Positions 1 to 5,517 of a stretch of DNA of 5,964 bases are shown here, in pieces. The DNA is taken from assembly GCA_938091985.1 (NCBI GenBank), contig CALKOE010000375.1, positions 1-5,964 on the forward strand. Reading direction: 5' to 3'. The notes under the pieces were generated by a model that did no database searches, had not been told where the DNA came from, and worked only from the letters and a program-made list of their open reading frames with translations. The DNA is from an uncultured Acidimicrobiales bacterium. Lineage in GTDB: Bacteria; Actinomycetota; Acidimicrobiia; Acidimicrobiales; Aldehydirespiratoraceae. Positions within the stretch are counted from its first letter, which is position 1. Each line of letters begins with the position of its first letter. Both the position numbers and the translations under genes were made by a program.

Positions 1-1359
1 TGGTGGACCAGCTCTGAGCTCGAATACGGCCTGAGCGACTCCCGCCCGAAGGTCGTCATCGCCGACGACGAACGACTCGAGCGCCTCATTCCCGTGCTCG
101 ACTCCTTGCGGGCCGACGCACCGATGCACGTGATCGCAGTGCGCTCCGACCGAGCGCTGCCCGACGACGCCAGCCGCTGGGACGACGTGGTCGATCCGGC
201 CAACGCCCCCGAGACGCTCCCGCCGGTCGACATCCATCCCGACGACGACATGTGCATCTTCTACACGTCGGGCACGACCGGCTTTCCGAAGGGCGCGCAG
301 CTGACCCATCGCGGATCGGTCCACAACCTGCTCCATCTGGCCTTCGCCAACACCAGCGCGGCAATGGCCAAGGCCAAGCTGGCCGAGAGCGGCCACGTCA
401 CGACCGAGAAGGCCACCGAGGCCGACCCGGCGATCATGGTCCCGACGCCGCTCTTCCACGTCACGGCCAACAACTGCGTCTTGCATCCCGGCACCCTCAC
501 CGGCGCCAAGCTCGTGTTCATGCACAAGTGGGACGCCGGCCGGGCAATCGAGCTGATCGAACGCGAGCAGGTCGGCACGTTCACCGGCGTGCCCACCATG
601 AGCCGCGAGATGCTCATGCATCCCGACTGGGAGACTCGCGACACCTCCACACTCGCCTCGATGGGCGGCGGCGGCGCGGCCTTGCAGCCCGACCTGGTCG
701 AGAAGATCGCCGACACCAAGGGCGCAGTGAAGCCGAGCACCGGCTACGGGCTGACCGAGACCCACGGCATCATCACCGCCGTCGGCGACATCTTCTTCAG
801 CCTTCGCCCCACATCGGCGGGCCTGATCATGCCGACCCTCGAAGCCAAGGTGATCGACGAGGACGGCAACGACCTTCCGGACGGATCACGCGGCGAGCTC
901 TGCGTGAAGGGTCCCGTCGTGGTCAAGGGCTACCTCAACCGGCCAGAGGCCACCGCCGAGGCGATTCAGGACGGCTGGTTCCGCACCGGCGACATCGTCC
1001 ACATCGACGACGACGGCTTCGTGCACATCGTCGACCGGGCGAAGGACATGGTGCTTCGAGGCGGCGAGAACGTCTACTGCGCCGAGGTCGAAGCCGCGAT
1101 CTACGAGCACCCGGCGATCGCCGAAGCCGCCGTGTTCGGTGTGCCCGACGACCGGCTCGGCGAAACCGTCGGCGTGGCGATCTTCCTCGCGGAGGGGGCC
1201 ACCCTCACCCAGGACGAGCTCGCCACCCATCTCGAGCCCATGCTCTCCAAGTTCAAGATCCCTGAGCACGTCTGGTTCCGAGACGAACCGCTGCCGCAGA
1301 ACGCCAACGGCAAGTTCCTCAAGCGCGCCCTACGCGACGAACTCGCCCCCACCGACTAA
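1..1359 (+). CDS. Acyl-CoA synthetase, class I adenylate-forming enzyme (5' partial)
   Basis: It activates a carboxylic acid with ATP to an acyl-adenylate and transfers it to CoA in the cytoplasm. The frame is open from base 1 and begins in conserved N-domain sequence (WWTSSELEYGL), so the true start lies upstream and roughly 90-120 residues are missing. Visible core motifs are the phosphate-binding loop TSGTTGFPKG (265-294), the adenine-binding motif GYGLTETHG (742-768), the ATP-ribose Asp motif GWFRTGD (973-993), the hinge DRAKDMVLRGGENVY (1033-1077) and the C-terminal PQNANGK with catalytic Lys at 1312-1314. All core residues look intact, so it should be active. A glycine run (MGGGGAA, 661-681) sits where relatives usually have a GYGGAP-like acyl-pocket segment. 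The substrate cannot be told; medium/long-chain fatty acid-CoA ligase (FadD-like) is the best guess. It ends in TAA, convergent with the omega-amidase gene. Confidence 0.93.
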   Translation, partial: WWTSSELEYGLSDSRPKVVIADDERLERLIPVLDSLRADAPMHVIAVRSDRALPDDASRWDDVVDPANAPETLPPVDIHPDDDMCIFYTSGTTGFPKGAQLTHRGSVHNLLHLAFANTSAAMAKAKLAESGHVTTEKATEADPAIMVPTPLFHVTANNCVLHPGTLTGAKLVFMHKWDAGRAIELIEREQVGTFTGVPTMSREMLMHPDWETRDTSTLASMGGGGAALQPDLVEKIADTKGAVKPSTGYGLTETHGIITAVGDIFFSLRPTSAGLIMPTLEAKVIDEDGNDLPDGSRGELCVKGPVVVKGYLNRPEATAEAIQDGWFRTGDIVHIDDDGFVHIVDRAKDMVLRGGENVYCAEVEAAIYEHPAIAEAAVFGVPDDRLGETVGVAIFLAEGATLTQDELATHLEPMLSKFKIPEHVWFRDEPLPQNANGKFLKRALRDELAPTD

Positions 1360-1366
1360 GCCCCAA

Positions 1367-1430
1367 GCCGCCAGGCGTTGCCGCCGAAACTCCAAGCAAC
1401 GCCGCCAGGCGTTGCCGGGGTCAGGCGTTG
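1367..1430. repeat. Triplicated CAGGCGTTG motif in convergent gap
   Basis: The 17-mer GCCGCCAGGCGTTGCCG occurs at 1367-1383 and again at 1401-1417. Its core CAGGCGTTG occurs a third time at 1422-1430, inside the last codons and stop of the omega-amidase gene. The spacings are 34 and 16 bases. This is seen directly. It may be a local duplication of a terminator half or a short REP-like element; I cannot say whether it recurs elsewhere in the genome. Confidence 0.6.
1396..1415. terminator. Hairpin between convergent genes, probable bidirectional terminator
   Basis: GCAACGCC (1396-1403) and GGCGTTGC (1408-1415) form a perfect 8-bp stem with a four-base loop GCCA. It lies 36 bases past the acyl-CoA synthetase stop and 5 bases past the omega-amidase stop on the other strand, so it could serve both. 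No T-tract follows on either strand, which is common in GC-rich actinobacteria but lowers certainty. The left arm can also pair with GGCGTTGC at 1374-1381 (8 bp, 14-base loop), a competing fold. Confidence 0.55.
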
Positions 1431-2188
1431 TCGCGGTCCTGCATGAAGGGGAACTCGGCGCGCACTCGGGCGACTTCCGCGGGATCGACGTCGGCGATGA
1501 CCGTCGACACCTCGCCCGCGGGCGCCTCGACGATGCCACCGAGCGGGTCGATGATGCGAGTGTCGCCCGAGTAGTCGAGGCGGCCGGCTGAACCGACGCG
1601 GTTCACTCCGACGACGTACGCCTGGTTCTCGATGGCGCGAGCTCGGAGAAGCGTCATCCAGTGTTCCCGTCGGGCCGCGGGCCAGTTCGCCGGGACGATG
1701 TAGCAGTCGGTCAACGGAGCCGGATCCCAGAACAAGTCGGCGAACCGAAGGTCGTAACAGATCAGCGGCGTGATGCGAACGCCGGAGATCTCAACGGTCA
1801 TCCGGTCGATGCCTGCTGCGTAGTGCTCGTGCTCGCGTGCATAGGTGAAGGGATGGATCTTCGAGTACCGATGATCCTCACCACCGGGGCCGGCCATAAG
1901 GAGGCGATTCGTCGGCCGGTCGTAGCCCACGGTGTGCTCGGGGAACGAGCCGACCACCCAGGCGCCCGTGCGAGCTGCCGTCTCCTTCATGAACTCTGCG
2001 GTCGGCCCGTCAGGCTGTTCGGCGATCTCCAGCGAATTCATCGAGAATCCGGTCGACCACATCTCGGCAAGAACGACCATTTCCGCACCGTCGGTCACCG
2101 CGGCCTCGACCAGCGGGGTGATCGCCGCGAAGTTCTCCTGCGGCCTCTCCCACACAATGTCGTGCTGAATGGCGGCGACACGCAACAT
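1421..2188 (-). CDS. Carbon-nitrogen hydrolase, probable omega-amidase (YafV/NIT2-type)
   Basis: Predicted to hydrolyse the amide of omega-amido 2-oxo acids (2-oxoglutaramate, 2-oxosuccinamate) to the dicarboxylic acid and ammonia in the cytoplasm. The 255-residue length suits a single-domain nitrilase-superfamily protein. The catalytic set is visible: Glu42 in VVLAEMW, Lys110 in YSKIHPF, second Glu about 119 in EHEHY, and Cys144 in LICYDLRF. PANWPAARREHW (166-177), ARAIENQAYVVGVNRVG (183-199), GDTRIIDP (208-215) and the C-terminal FPFMQD closely follow the E. coli YafV pattern rather than ureidopropionase or NAD-synthetase amidases. An Ala precedes the catalytic Glu where Pro is usual. The ATG start (2188-2186) overlaps the aminotransferase TGA by one base, with GGAGG seven bases upstream. 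An in-frame extension upstream is an aminotransferase shadow and is rejected. The family is near certain; the exact substrate is inferred from sequence pattern and neighbour. Confidence 0.92.
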   Translation of the reverse strand: MLRVAAIQHDIVWERPQENFAAITPLVEAAVTDGAEMVVLAEMWSTGFSMNSLEIAEQPDGPTAEFMKETAARTGAWVVGSFPEHTVGYDRPTNRLLMAGPGGEDHRYSKIHPFTYAREHEHYAAGIDRMTVEISGVRITPLICYDLRFADLFWDPAPLTDCYIVPANWPAARREHWMTLLRARAIENQAYVVGVNRVGSAGRLDYSGDTRIIDPLGGIVEAPAGEVSTVIADVDPAEVARVRAEFPFMQDRDNA

Positions 2189-3411
2189 CAGAACGCCTCC
2201 GTCGCAAGCAGCCGGCGGGCGGCTTCGTCGAGCACCTCGTCCTTCTTGCAGAAGGCGAAGCGGACAAGGTGGCGGCCCTCGTCCTCGTTGTCGTAGAAGA
2301 CTTGGGTCGGCACGGCGACCACTCCGGCGGTGTGGGGCAGCGCCATGCAGAACTCGATGCCGTCCGTTGCCCCCACCGAGCGAATGTCGACCGTTGCGAA
2401 GTACGTGCCCTGCGGACGGATCGTGTCGAACCCGGCCGCTTCGAGCCCGGCGCACAGCCGTTCACGCTTCGCTGCCATCTCGGCGGTGTAGCCGTCGAAG
2501 AAGTCGTCTCCGAGGTGCAGACCCGTCGCCACCGCGTGCTGCCACGGCCCACCCGATGCGAAGGTGAGGAACTGCTTCGCGGTACGCACGGCCGCGATCA
2601 ACTCGGCCGGTCCGCAGGCCCAGCCGATCTTCCAGCCGGTGAACGAGAAGATCTTGCCCGCCGACGAGATGGTGATCGTCCGTTCGGCCATGCCGGGCAG
2701 GGTGGCGATCGGGATGTGGTCGTGGTCCTCGTAGACGAGGTGTTCGTAGACCTCGTCCACGACGACGAGCACATCGCGCTCGATGCAGATGCGAGAGATC
2801 AACTCGAGTTCGGTCCGGTTGAACACCTTGCCCGTGGGGTTGTGCGGCGTGTTGAGCAGCAAGAGCTTCGTCTGTGGCGTGAACGCTGCCTCGAGCTCAT
2901 CGGGGTCGAATGCGAAGTCGCTGCCGCGCAGGGTGACCACCCGTCGTGTGGCCCCGCTCATGGCGATCCCGGCGGCGTAGCTGTCGTAGTACGGCTCGAA
3001 GGTCACCACCTCGTCGCCGGGTCCTGTCAGCGCCAGCAGCGACGCAGCGAGCGCCTCGGTGGCGCCGGTGGTCACGAGAATCTCTCCGTCGGGGTCGAAT
3101 ATCTGACCACGATGGTGTTGGCGGTGATGGGCAATCGCCTCTCGCAACACCGGCAACCCTGCGAGCGGCGGATACTGGTTGTGACCAGCATTGATCGCCG
3201 CGACCGCCGCCTGTGAGACCTCGATGGGGCCGTCGGTGTCGGGGAACCCCTGGCCCAGATTGACGGCGCCCGTTTCCATCGCCAGCGCCGACATCGCCGT
3301 GAAGATCGTCGTCCCGAATCCCTGCAGTCGATCGGTGAGGTACGGGGCCTTCTCTGCCGGTGTGGTCACCGCGAAAGTGTAGGAGCTGTGGGTTCGCGGG
3401 GCGCTACTCAC
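2188..3411 (-). CDS. Class I PLP aminotransferase (DapC / glutamine transaminase K-like)
   Basis: Transfers an amino group between an amino acid and a 2-oxo acid using pyridoxal phosphate, in the cytoplasm. The 407-residue fold-type I protein shows NLGQGFPD (51-58), GATEA (116-120), FEPYYDSY (138-145), NTPHNPTG (187-194), VVVDEVYEHL with PLP-ring Asp219 (216-225), SSAGK with the Schiff-base Lys253, GWKIGWACGPAE, and HLVRFAFCK with the carboxylate-binding Arg384. It resembles Mycobacterium DapC (N-succinyl-diaminopimelate aminotransferase) and the kynurenine/glutamine transaminase K/YbdL group, which sequence alone does not separate. The coupled omega-amidase favours use of glutamine as donor. 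The start is uncertain: GTG at 3411 has GAGG five bases upstream, while GTG at 3369 has a leaderless-type TACACT and gives a 393-residue protein closer to family length. The extra 14 residues match no family feature I recognise. Confidence 0.92.
   Translation of the reverse strand: MSSAPRTHSSYTFAVTTPAEKAPYLTDRLQGFGTTIFTAMSALAMETGAVNLGQGFPDTDGPIEVSQAAVAAINAGHNQYPPLAGLPVLREAIAHHRQHHRGQIFDPDGEILVTTGATEALAASLLALTGPGDEVVTFEPYYDSYAAGIAMSGATRRVVTLRGSDFAFDPDELEAAFTPQTKLLLLNTPHNPTGKVFNRTELELISRICIERDVLVVVDEVYEHLVYEDHDHIPIATLPGMAERTITISSAGKIFSFTGWKIGWACGPAELIAAVRTAKQFLTFASGGPWQHAVATGLHLGDDFFDGYTAEMAAKRERLCAGLEAAGFDTIRPQGTYFATVDIRSVGATDGIEFCMALPHTAGVVAVPTQVFYDNEDEGRHLVRFAFCKKDEVLDEAARRLLATEAF
2196..2200 (-). 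promoter_or_regulatory. Strong Shine-Dalgarno for the omega-amidase gene
   Basis: GGAGG on the minus strand (2200 to 2196) sits seven bases before the ATG at 2188 and lies inside the last codons of the aminotransferase gene. It is the best ribosome site in the window. It fixes the start and, with the TGATG stop/start overlap, points to translational coupling. Confidence 0.85.
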
Positions 3412-3417
3412 ACTTTC
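3373..3417 (-). promoter_or_regulatory. Inverted repeat spanning the upstream aminotransferase start
   Basis: GAAAGTGT (3373-3380) and ACACTTTC (3410-3417) are a perfect 8-bp inverted repeat with a 29-base spacer. In a transcript begun upstream, the 5' arm would hold two bases of the GTG at 3411 and the last G of its GAGG ribosome site. The second GTG (3369) would lie just 3' of the stem. GAG/CUC can extend the helix by 3 bp past a two-base bulge. TGTGAG is also directly repeated 11 bases apart here (3423-3418 and 3412-3407, minus strand). It could be an RNA switch on start choice, an operator, or chance. Confidence 0.4.
3376..3381 (-). promoter_or_regulatory. Possible leaderless -10 box (TACACT) for the aminotransferase
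   Basis: On the minus strand TACACT (3381 to 3376) is followed by exactly six bases and then GTG (3369-3367), codon 15 of the long aminotransferase form. TANNNT six bases before a start codon is the usual geometry of leaderless actinobacterial promoters. It is the only TANNNT I find on this strand between 3369 and 3542. No -35 element is recognisable. The box is also part of an inverted repeat, so it may be fortuitous. Confidence 0.4.
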
Positions 3418-3542
3418 CTCACAATTCCCTGATCAAACCGTCGACTTCGTCTCTCGATCCTCTTACTTCGACTCACCAGAGTGTGTTTCCAGAGAGGCAA
3501 CCCCACCCGATCCCCCAGGATCTCCACCCAGAAAAGGAATCA
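3412..3542. promoter_or_regulatory. Divergent intergenic control region
   Basis: These 131 bases separate the leftward aminotransferase operon from the rightward secreted-protein gene, so promoters for both are expected here or just inside the aminotransferase 5' end. I see no convincing -35/-10 pair on the plus strand. Small features are a 5-bp dyad GATCC-CCCA-GGATC (3509-3522) in the likely leader of the secreted-protein gene and two CCAGAG copies (3476-3481, 3489-3494). None is strong enough to name as an operator. Confidence 0.5.
3532..3539 (+). promoter_or_regulatory. Shine-Dalgarno for the secreted-protein gene
   Basis: AAAAGGAA precedes two nearby start codons. ATG at 3543 is 4 bases after AGGA and ATG at 3549 is 10 bases after it, so the motif supports the gene but does not settle which ATG is used. 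Confidence 0.65.
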
Positions 3543-4157
3543 ATGATCATGAACAAGAAGACCCTCGCCACCGCCGCAGCAGCGTCCACCCTGGGTGGTG
3601 CCCTCGCCGGTGCCACGCTCTTGGCTCCCGGCATGGCCGGCGCACAGGACGACACCGAGACCCCGGCCCCCGTCGAAGAGACAGCCCGCCCCGAAGCCGG
3701 CGAGCGCATGAGCGCCGCGCTGCAGGGACTCGTCGATGACGGCACCATCACCCAGGCCCAGCTCGACGCTGTGGTCGACACGCTCGTCGAGGCTCGCCCG
3801 GAGCGCGGCTCCCGTGGTCATCACCGCGGTCTCGCCGGTGGCGCCGACCTCGCCGACATCCTCGGCCTCGAGCAGGCCGAACTCCGTGAAGCGATCGTCG
3901 GCGGCCAGACCTTGGCCGACGTCGCCGCCGAACAGGGTGTCGACACGCAAGACCTGATCGACGCCATCGTCGACGCCGCCGAAGAGCGGGTGGCCACGGC
4001 CCTCGAGAGCGGCCGAATCGACCAGGACAAGGCCGACGAGATTCTCGCCGGCGCCGAAGAGAAGGCCGACGACATCGTCAACGGCGAATTCGAAGGCCCC
4101 CGCGGTCCCCGCGGCGGATTTGGCGAGGGCGCGCCGACGCCTGAGGCTGACGCCTGA
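3543..4157 (+). CDS. Secreted acidic helical protein of unknown function
   Basis: A 204-residue exported protein. The N-terminus has a basic MNKK, a hydrophobic Ala/Gly/Leu stretch (about residues 8-30) and an Ala-Gly-Ala site, with likely cleavage after Ala34 to start the mature chain at QDD. It has no lipobox Cys and no later membrane segment. The mature chain is a Glu/Pro/Thr-rich linker (35-52), a helical segment LVDDGTITQAQLDAVVDTL (63-81), an Arg/His/Gly stretch (85-98), a helical core LADILGLEQAELREAI (103-118) with QTLADVAAEQGVDTQDLIDA (122-141), a second helical segment ALESGRIDQDKADEILAG (153-170), and a GPRGPRGG-type tail. The two outer segments are related (Gly67/157, Ile69/159, Gln71/161, Asp75/165). 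Similar proteins with LGL..ELR...GQ.LA..A...GV...LI.A repeats are common in actinobacteria and mostly uncharacterised. The role is unknown; structural or extracellular binding is only a guess. MNKK at 3549 may be the real start. Confidence 0.88.
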   Translation: MIMNKKTLATAAAASTLGGALAGATLLAPGMAGAQDDTETPAPVEETARPEAGERMSAALQGLVDDGTITQAQLDAVVDTLVEARPERGSRGHHRGLAGGADLADILGLEQAELREAIVGGQTLADVAAEQGVDTQDLIDAIVDAAEERVATALESGRIDQDKADEILAGAEEKADDIVNGEFEGPRGPRGGFGEGAPTPEADA

Positions 4158-4191
4158 GCCATATCGAATTCGTGCCGTAGTCCACCGCGTT

Positions 4192-4219
4192 GGTGCCGGG
4201 GCCCTCGGGCCTCGGCACT
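4192..4219 (+). terminator. Strong hairpin terminator after the secreted-protein gene
   Basis: GTGCCGGGGCC (4193-4203) pairs with GGCCTCGGCAC (4208-4218) as 11 bp with one G-T wobble (4199/4212) and a CTCG loop. A further G-T pair (4192/4219) is possible. It starts 34 bases past the stop at 4157. The bases after it (TCGCGTCTGCTCT) are only mildly T-rich. Its position before the next gene's promoter makes termination the simplest reading. Confidence 0.7.
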
Positions 4220-4232
4220 CTCGCGTCTGCTC

Positions 4233-4238
4233 TACGTT
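4233..4238 (+). promoter_or_regulatory. Leaderless -10 box (TACGTT) for the NUDIX gene
   Basis: TACGTT fits TANNNT and is followed by exactly six bases (GAAACA) and the GTG start at 4245, so transcription would begin at or next to the start codon. No Shine-Dalgarno lies between them, and no clear -35 is present 17 bases upstream. The terminator hairpin ends 13 bases earlier, so this gene needs its own promoter. Confidence 0.6.
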
Positions 4239-4244
4239 GAAACA

Positions 4245-4895
4245 GTGCACCTTCCCGACCGGCTCGCGTCTCTCGATGCCCGCTCCTTCGACCGGCTCCA
4301 GGCCGACTTCCCTCGCGGCGACAGCGCTGTGCTCCTACTGATCGTGACCGGTCCGGGCGAACCTCCCGGCGTGGTCCTGACGCGACGAAGCGCCGACCTG
4401 CGCACGGACCCTGGTTTCGTCGCCTTCCCCGGGGGCCGCCTCGAACCAGGCGAAACCGCCCACGACGCAGCCCGACGCGAGTGCGAAGAGGAGGTGGGGA
4501 TCTCCGCCGACACGGTGACGATCCACGGGCGGCTCGACGACACATGGAACGGAGCCGGGTTCCGGATCACCCCGATCGTCGCATCGGTGATCGGACCGCT
4601 CGAGCTCGCTCCCCAGATCAGCGAGGTCTCAGCCGCGGCGGTGGTACCGCTCGCATCGCTGGTCGACGACCGTCATCACGAAACCGTCGTCAAGCGCATC
4701 GATGGCTTCGACTTCCACGACGACGTGATCGAGTTTTCCCATGCCGACGAACTCGCGTGGCGTCTCTACGGACCGACCGCCGACATCGCCCGCGACATCG
4801 CCGCATGGCTCCGCGGCGACGACCGGCGCCGCATCACTCGCCGCCAAGCAGAGCTCGATCACTTCGCCTCGACCCGCTGGTCCGCCGAGATCTGA
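4245..4895 (+). CDS. NUDIX hydrolase, CoA pyrophosphatase type (NudL-like)
   Basis: Predicted to cleave the diphosphate of CoA or acyl-CoA to 4'-phosphopantetheine (or its acyl form) and 3',5'-ADP, in the cytoplasm with Mg or Mn. The 216-residue length is close to the family's usual size. The CoA-pyrophosphatase signature VLTRRSADLRTDPGFVAFPGG (residues 44-64) runs directly into a complete NUDIX box: Gly64, Glu70, then RECEEEVGI (78-86) with metal-binding Glu82 and Glu83. Two small deviations: Asp55 stands where the signature usually has His, and Cys80 where the NUDIX box has a bulky aliphatic residue. The GTG start is chosen because it fits a leaderless promoter and gives a normal N-terminus; there is no ribosome site. 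It is transcribed alone, between an upstream terminator and the convergent sulfatase. The substrate is inferred from the signature; another nucleoside diphosphate derivative is possible. Confidence 0.9.
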   Translation: MHLPDRLASLDARSFDRLQADFPRGDSAVLLLIVTGPGEPPGVVLTRRSADLRTDPGFVAFPGGRLEPGETAHDAARRECEEEVGISADTVTIHGRLDDTWNGAGFRITPIVASVIGPLELAPQISEVSAAAVVPLASLVDDRHHETVVKRIDGFDFHDDVIEFSHADELAWRLYGPTADIARDIAAWLRGDDRRRITRRQAELDHFASTRWSAEI

Positions 4896-4902
4896 CCCCT
4901 AG
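4893..4902. repeat. TGACCCCTAG decamer, copy 1 (convergent stop junction)
   Basis: This decamer contains both the NUDIX stop (TGA, plus strand, 4893-4895) and the sulfatase stop (TAG on minus, 4901-4899), leaving three bases between the two genes. There is no room for a terminator between the stops, so each transcript must end within the other gene. The same decamer occurs at 5508-5517. Confidence 0.7.
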
Positions 4903-5498
4903 TGCTGAGAGGGCGTGAGACCGACGGTCTGGCGCCAGTCGTGCATGAGGAGTTCGAGACGGGAAGCAACGTCGCCGGGGGCGCGGTCGAGCTGGTTGTC
5001 GAGCTCGTAGGGGTCGGTCGCGAGATCGTGGATCGCGAGCGGTTCACCTGTGGATCGATGCTCGACGTATTTCCACTCGCCGTCGCGCACCATTGCCCAC
5101 TCGTTGCCGCCGGCCATCTCCGAGAAGATCGGGTGGTGTTCGCCGTCGGCACCCGCGTCGACCATTGCGACCAGTGATGACCCGGCCGCTGACGACTCCG
5201 GCTCGGCCCCGACCCAATCGAGAATCGTCGGCAGGATGTCGACCCCGGCCGACACCGGGGTGTCGATACCGACGCCGCGGGGCGAGCCGGGGCTCCGAAC
5301 GATCATCGGCACGCGCGTCGACTCCTCTTCCCAGCGACCCTTGTTCATGGCACCGTGGCTTCCGCCCATCTCACCGTGGTCGCTCGTGAAGATCACCAGC
5401 GTGTCGTCGTCGCGACCCTGGCGCTTCAGCTCGCCGAGGACACGGCCAACCTCGTGATCGAGCTGGCTGACCATCGCCGCGTACTGCTGCCAGAACAA
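4899..5498 (-). CDS. Sulfatase C-terminal part, downstream of the premature TAG
   Basis: An open frame of up to 199 codons from TTG at 5498; the first in-frame ATG is at 5474 (YAAM). It carries the metal-ligand pair Asp-His of TSDHGE (5381-5376) and the active-site Lys of NKGRWEEE. No good ribosome site precedes either codon: AGGGG just after the TAG is 12 bases from the TTG. I therefore regard it as the second half of a broken gene, not a separate gene. The C-terminus (DPYELDNQLDRAPGDVASRLELL) is typical of sulfatases, so the terminal TAG is the natural end. Confidence 0.7.
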   Translation of the reverse strand: MFWQQYAAMVSQLDHEVGRVLGELKRQGRDDDTLVIFTSDHGEMGGSHGAMNKGRWEEESTRVPMIVRSPGSPRGVGIDTPVSAGVDILPTILDWVGAEPESSAAGSSLVAMVDAGADGEHHPIFSEMAGGNEWAMVRDGEWKYVEHRSTGEPLAIHDLATDPYELDNQLDRAPGDVASRLELLMHDWRQTVGLTPSQH

Positions 5499-5507
5499 GC
5501 CGAGCGA

Positions 5508-5517
5508 TGACCCCTAG
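5508..5517. repeat. TGACCCCTAG decamer, copy 2 (internal sulfatase stop)
   Basis: This copy carries the premature TAG (minus strand 5516-5514) followed by GGG TCA. These are the same nine bases, in the same phase, as the true end of the gene at 4901-4893. The minus-strand decamer is CTAGGGGTCA, with one base of match before the TAG. Confidence 0.7.

Noticed and set aside
252..1265. Long plus-strand frame (337 codons) inside the acyl-CoA synthetase
   Set aside because: Its translation is Arg/Gly/His-rich low-complexity sequence, typical of an off-frame shadow of GC-rich coding DNA. The true frame has every adenylate-forming motif.
1360..1591. Small frames running from the acyl-CoA synthetase end into the omega-amidase gene
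   Set aside because: No recognisable protein; they are explained by shadow frames and the intergenic repeats.
2269..3216. Long plus-strand frame (315 codons) opposite the aminotransferase
   Set aside because: It is antisense to a gene with complete PLP motifs, and no family is recognisable in it.
3360..3542. Upstream extension of the secreted-protein frame
   Set aside because: It would overlap the divergent aminotransferase and bury the signal peptide inside the protein. The ribosome site at 3532-3539 supports a start at 3543 or 3549.
4086..4125. Short GC-rich direct repeat (CCCCGCGG) near the end of the secreted-protein gene
   Set aside because: Explained by the Gly-Pro-Arg repeat in the encoded tail.
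3540..4250. Minus-strand frame (236 codons) opposite the secreted protein
   Set aside because: It is a shadow of the real plus-strand gene, which has a ribosome site, signal peptide and terminator.
4629..4901. Genome-wide reassignment of TAG to an amino acid, extending the sulfatase past 4899
   Set aside because: The sulfatase C-terminus is already complete at 4899. The open frame beyond it is only the antisense of the NUDIX gene and shows no sulfatase features.
4918..4938. Small dyad AGACC-GAC-GGTCT (4918-4930) and palindrome CTGGCGCCAG (4929-4938) near the sulfatase end
   Set aside because: They lie inside coding sequence, are short, and are expected by chance in GC-rich DNA. Too weak to call a terminator or operator.
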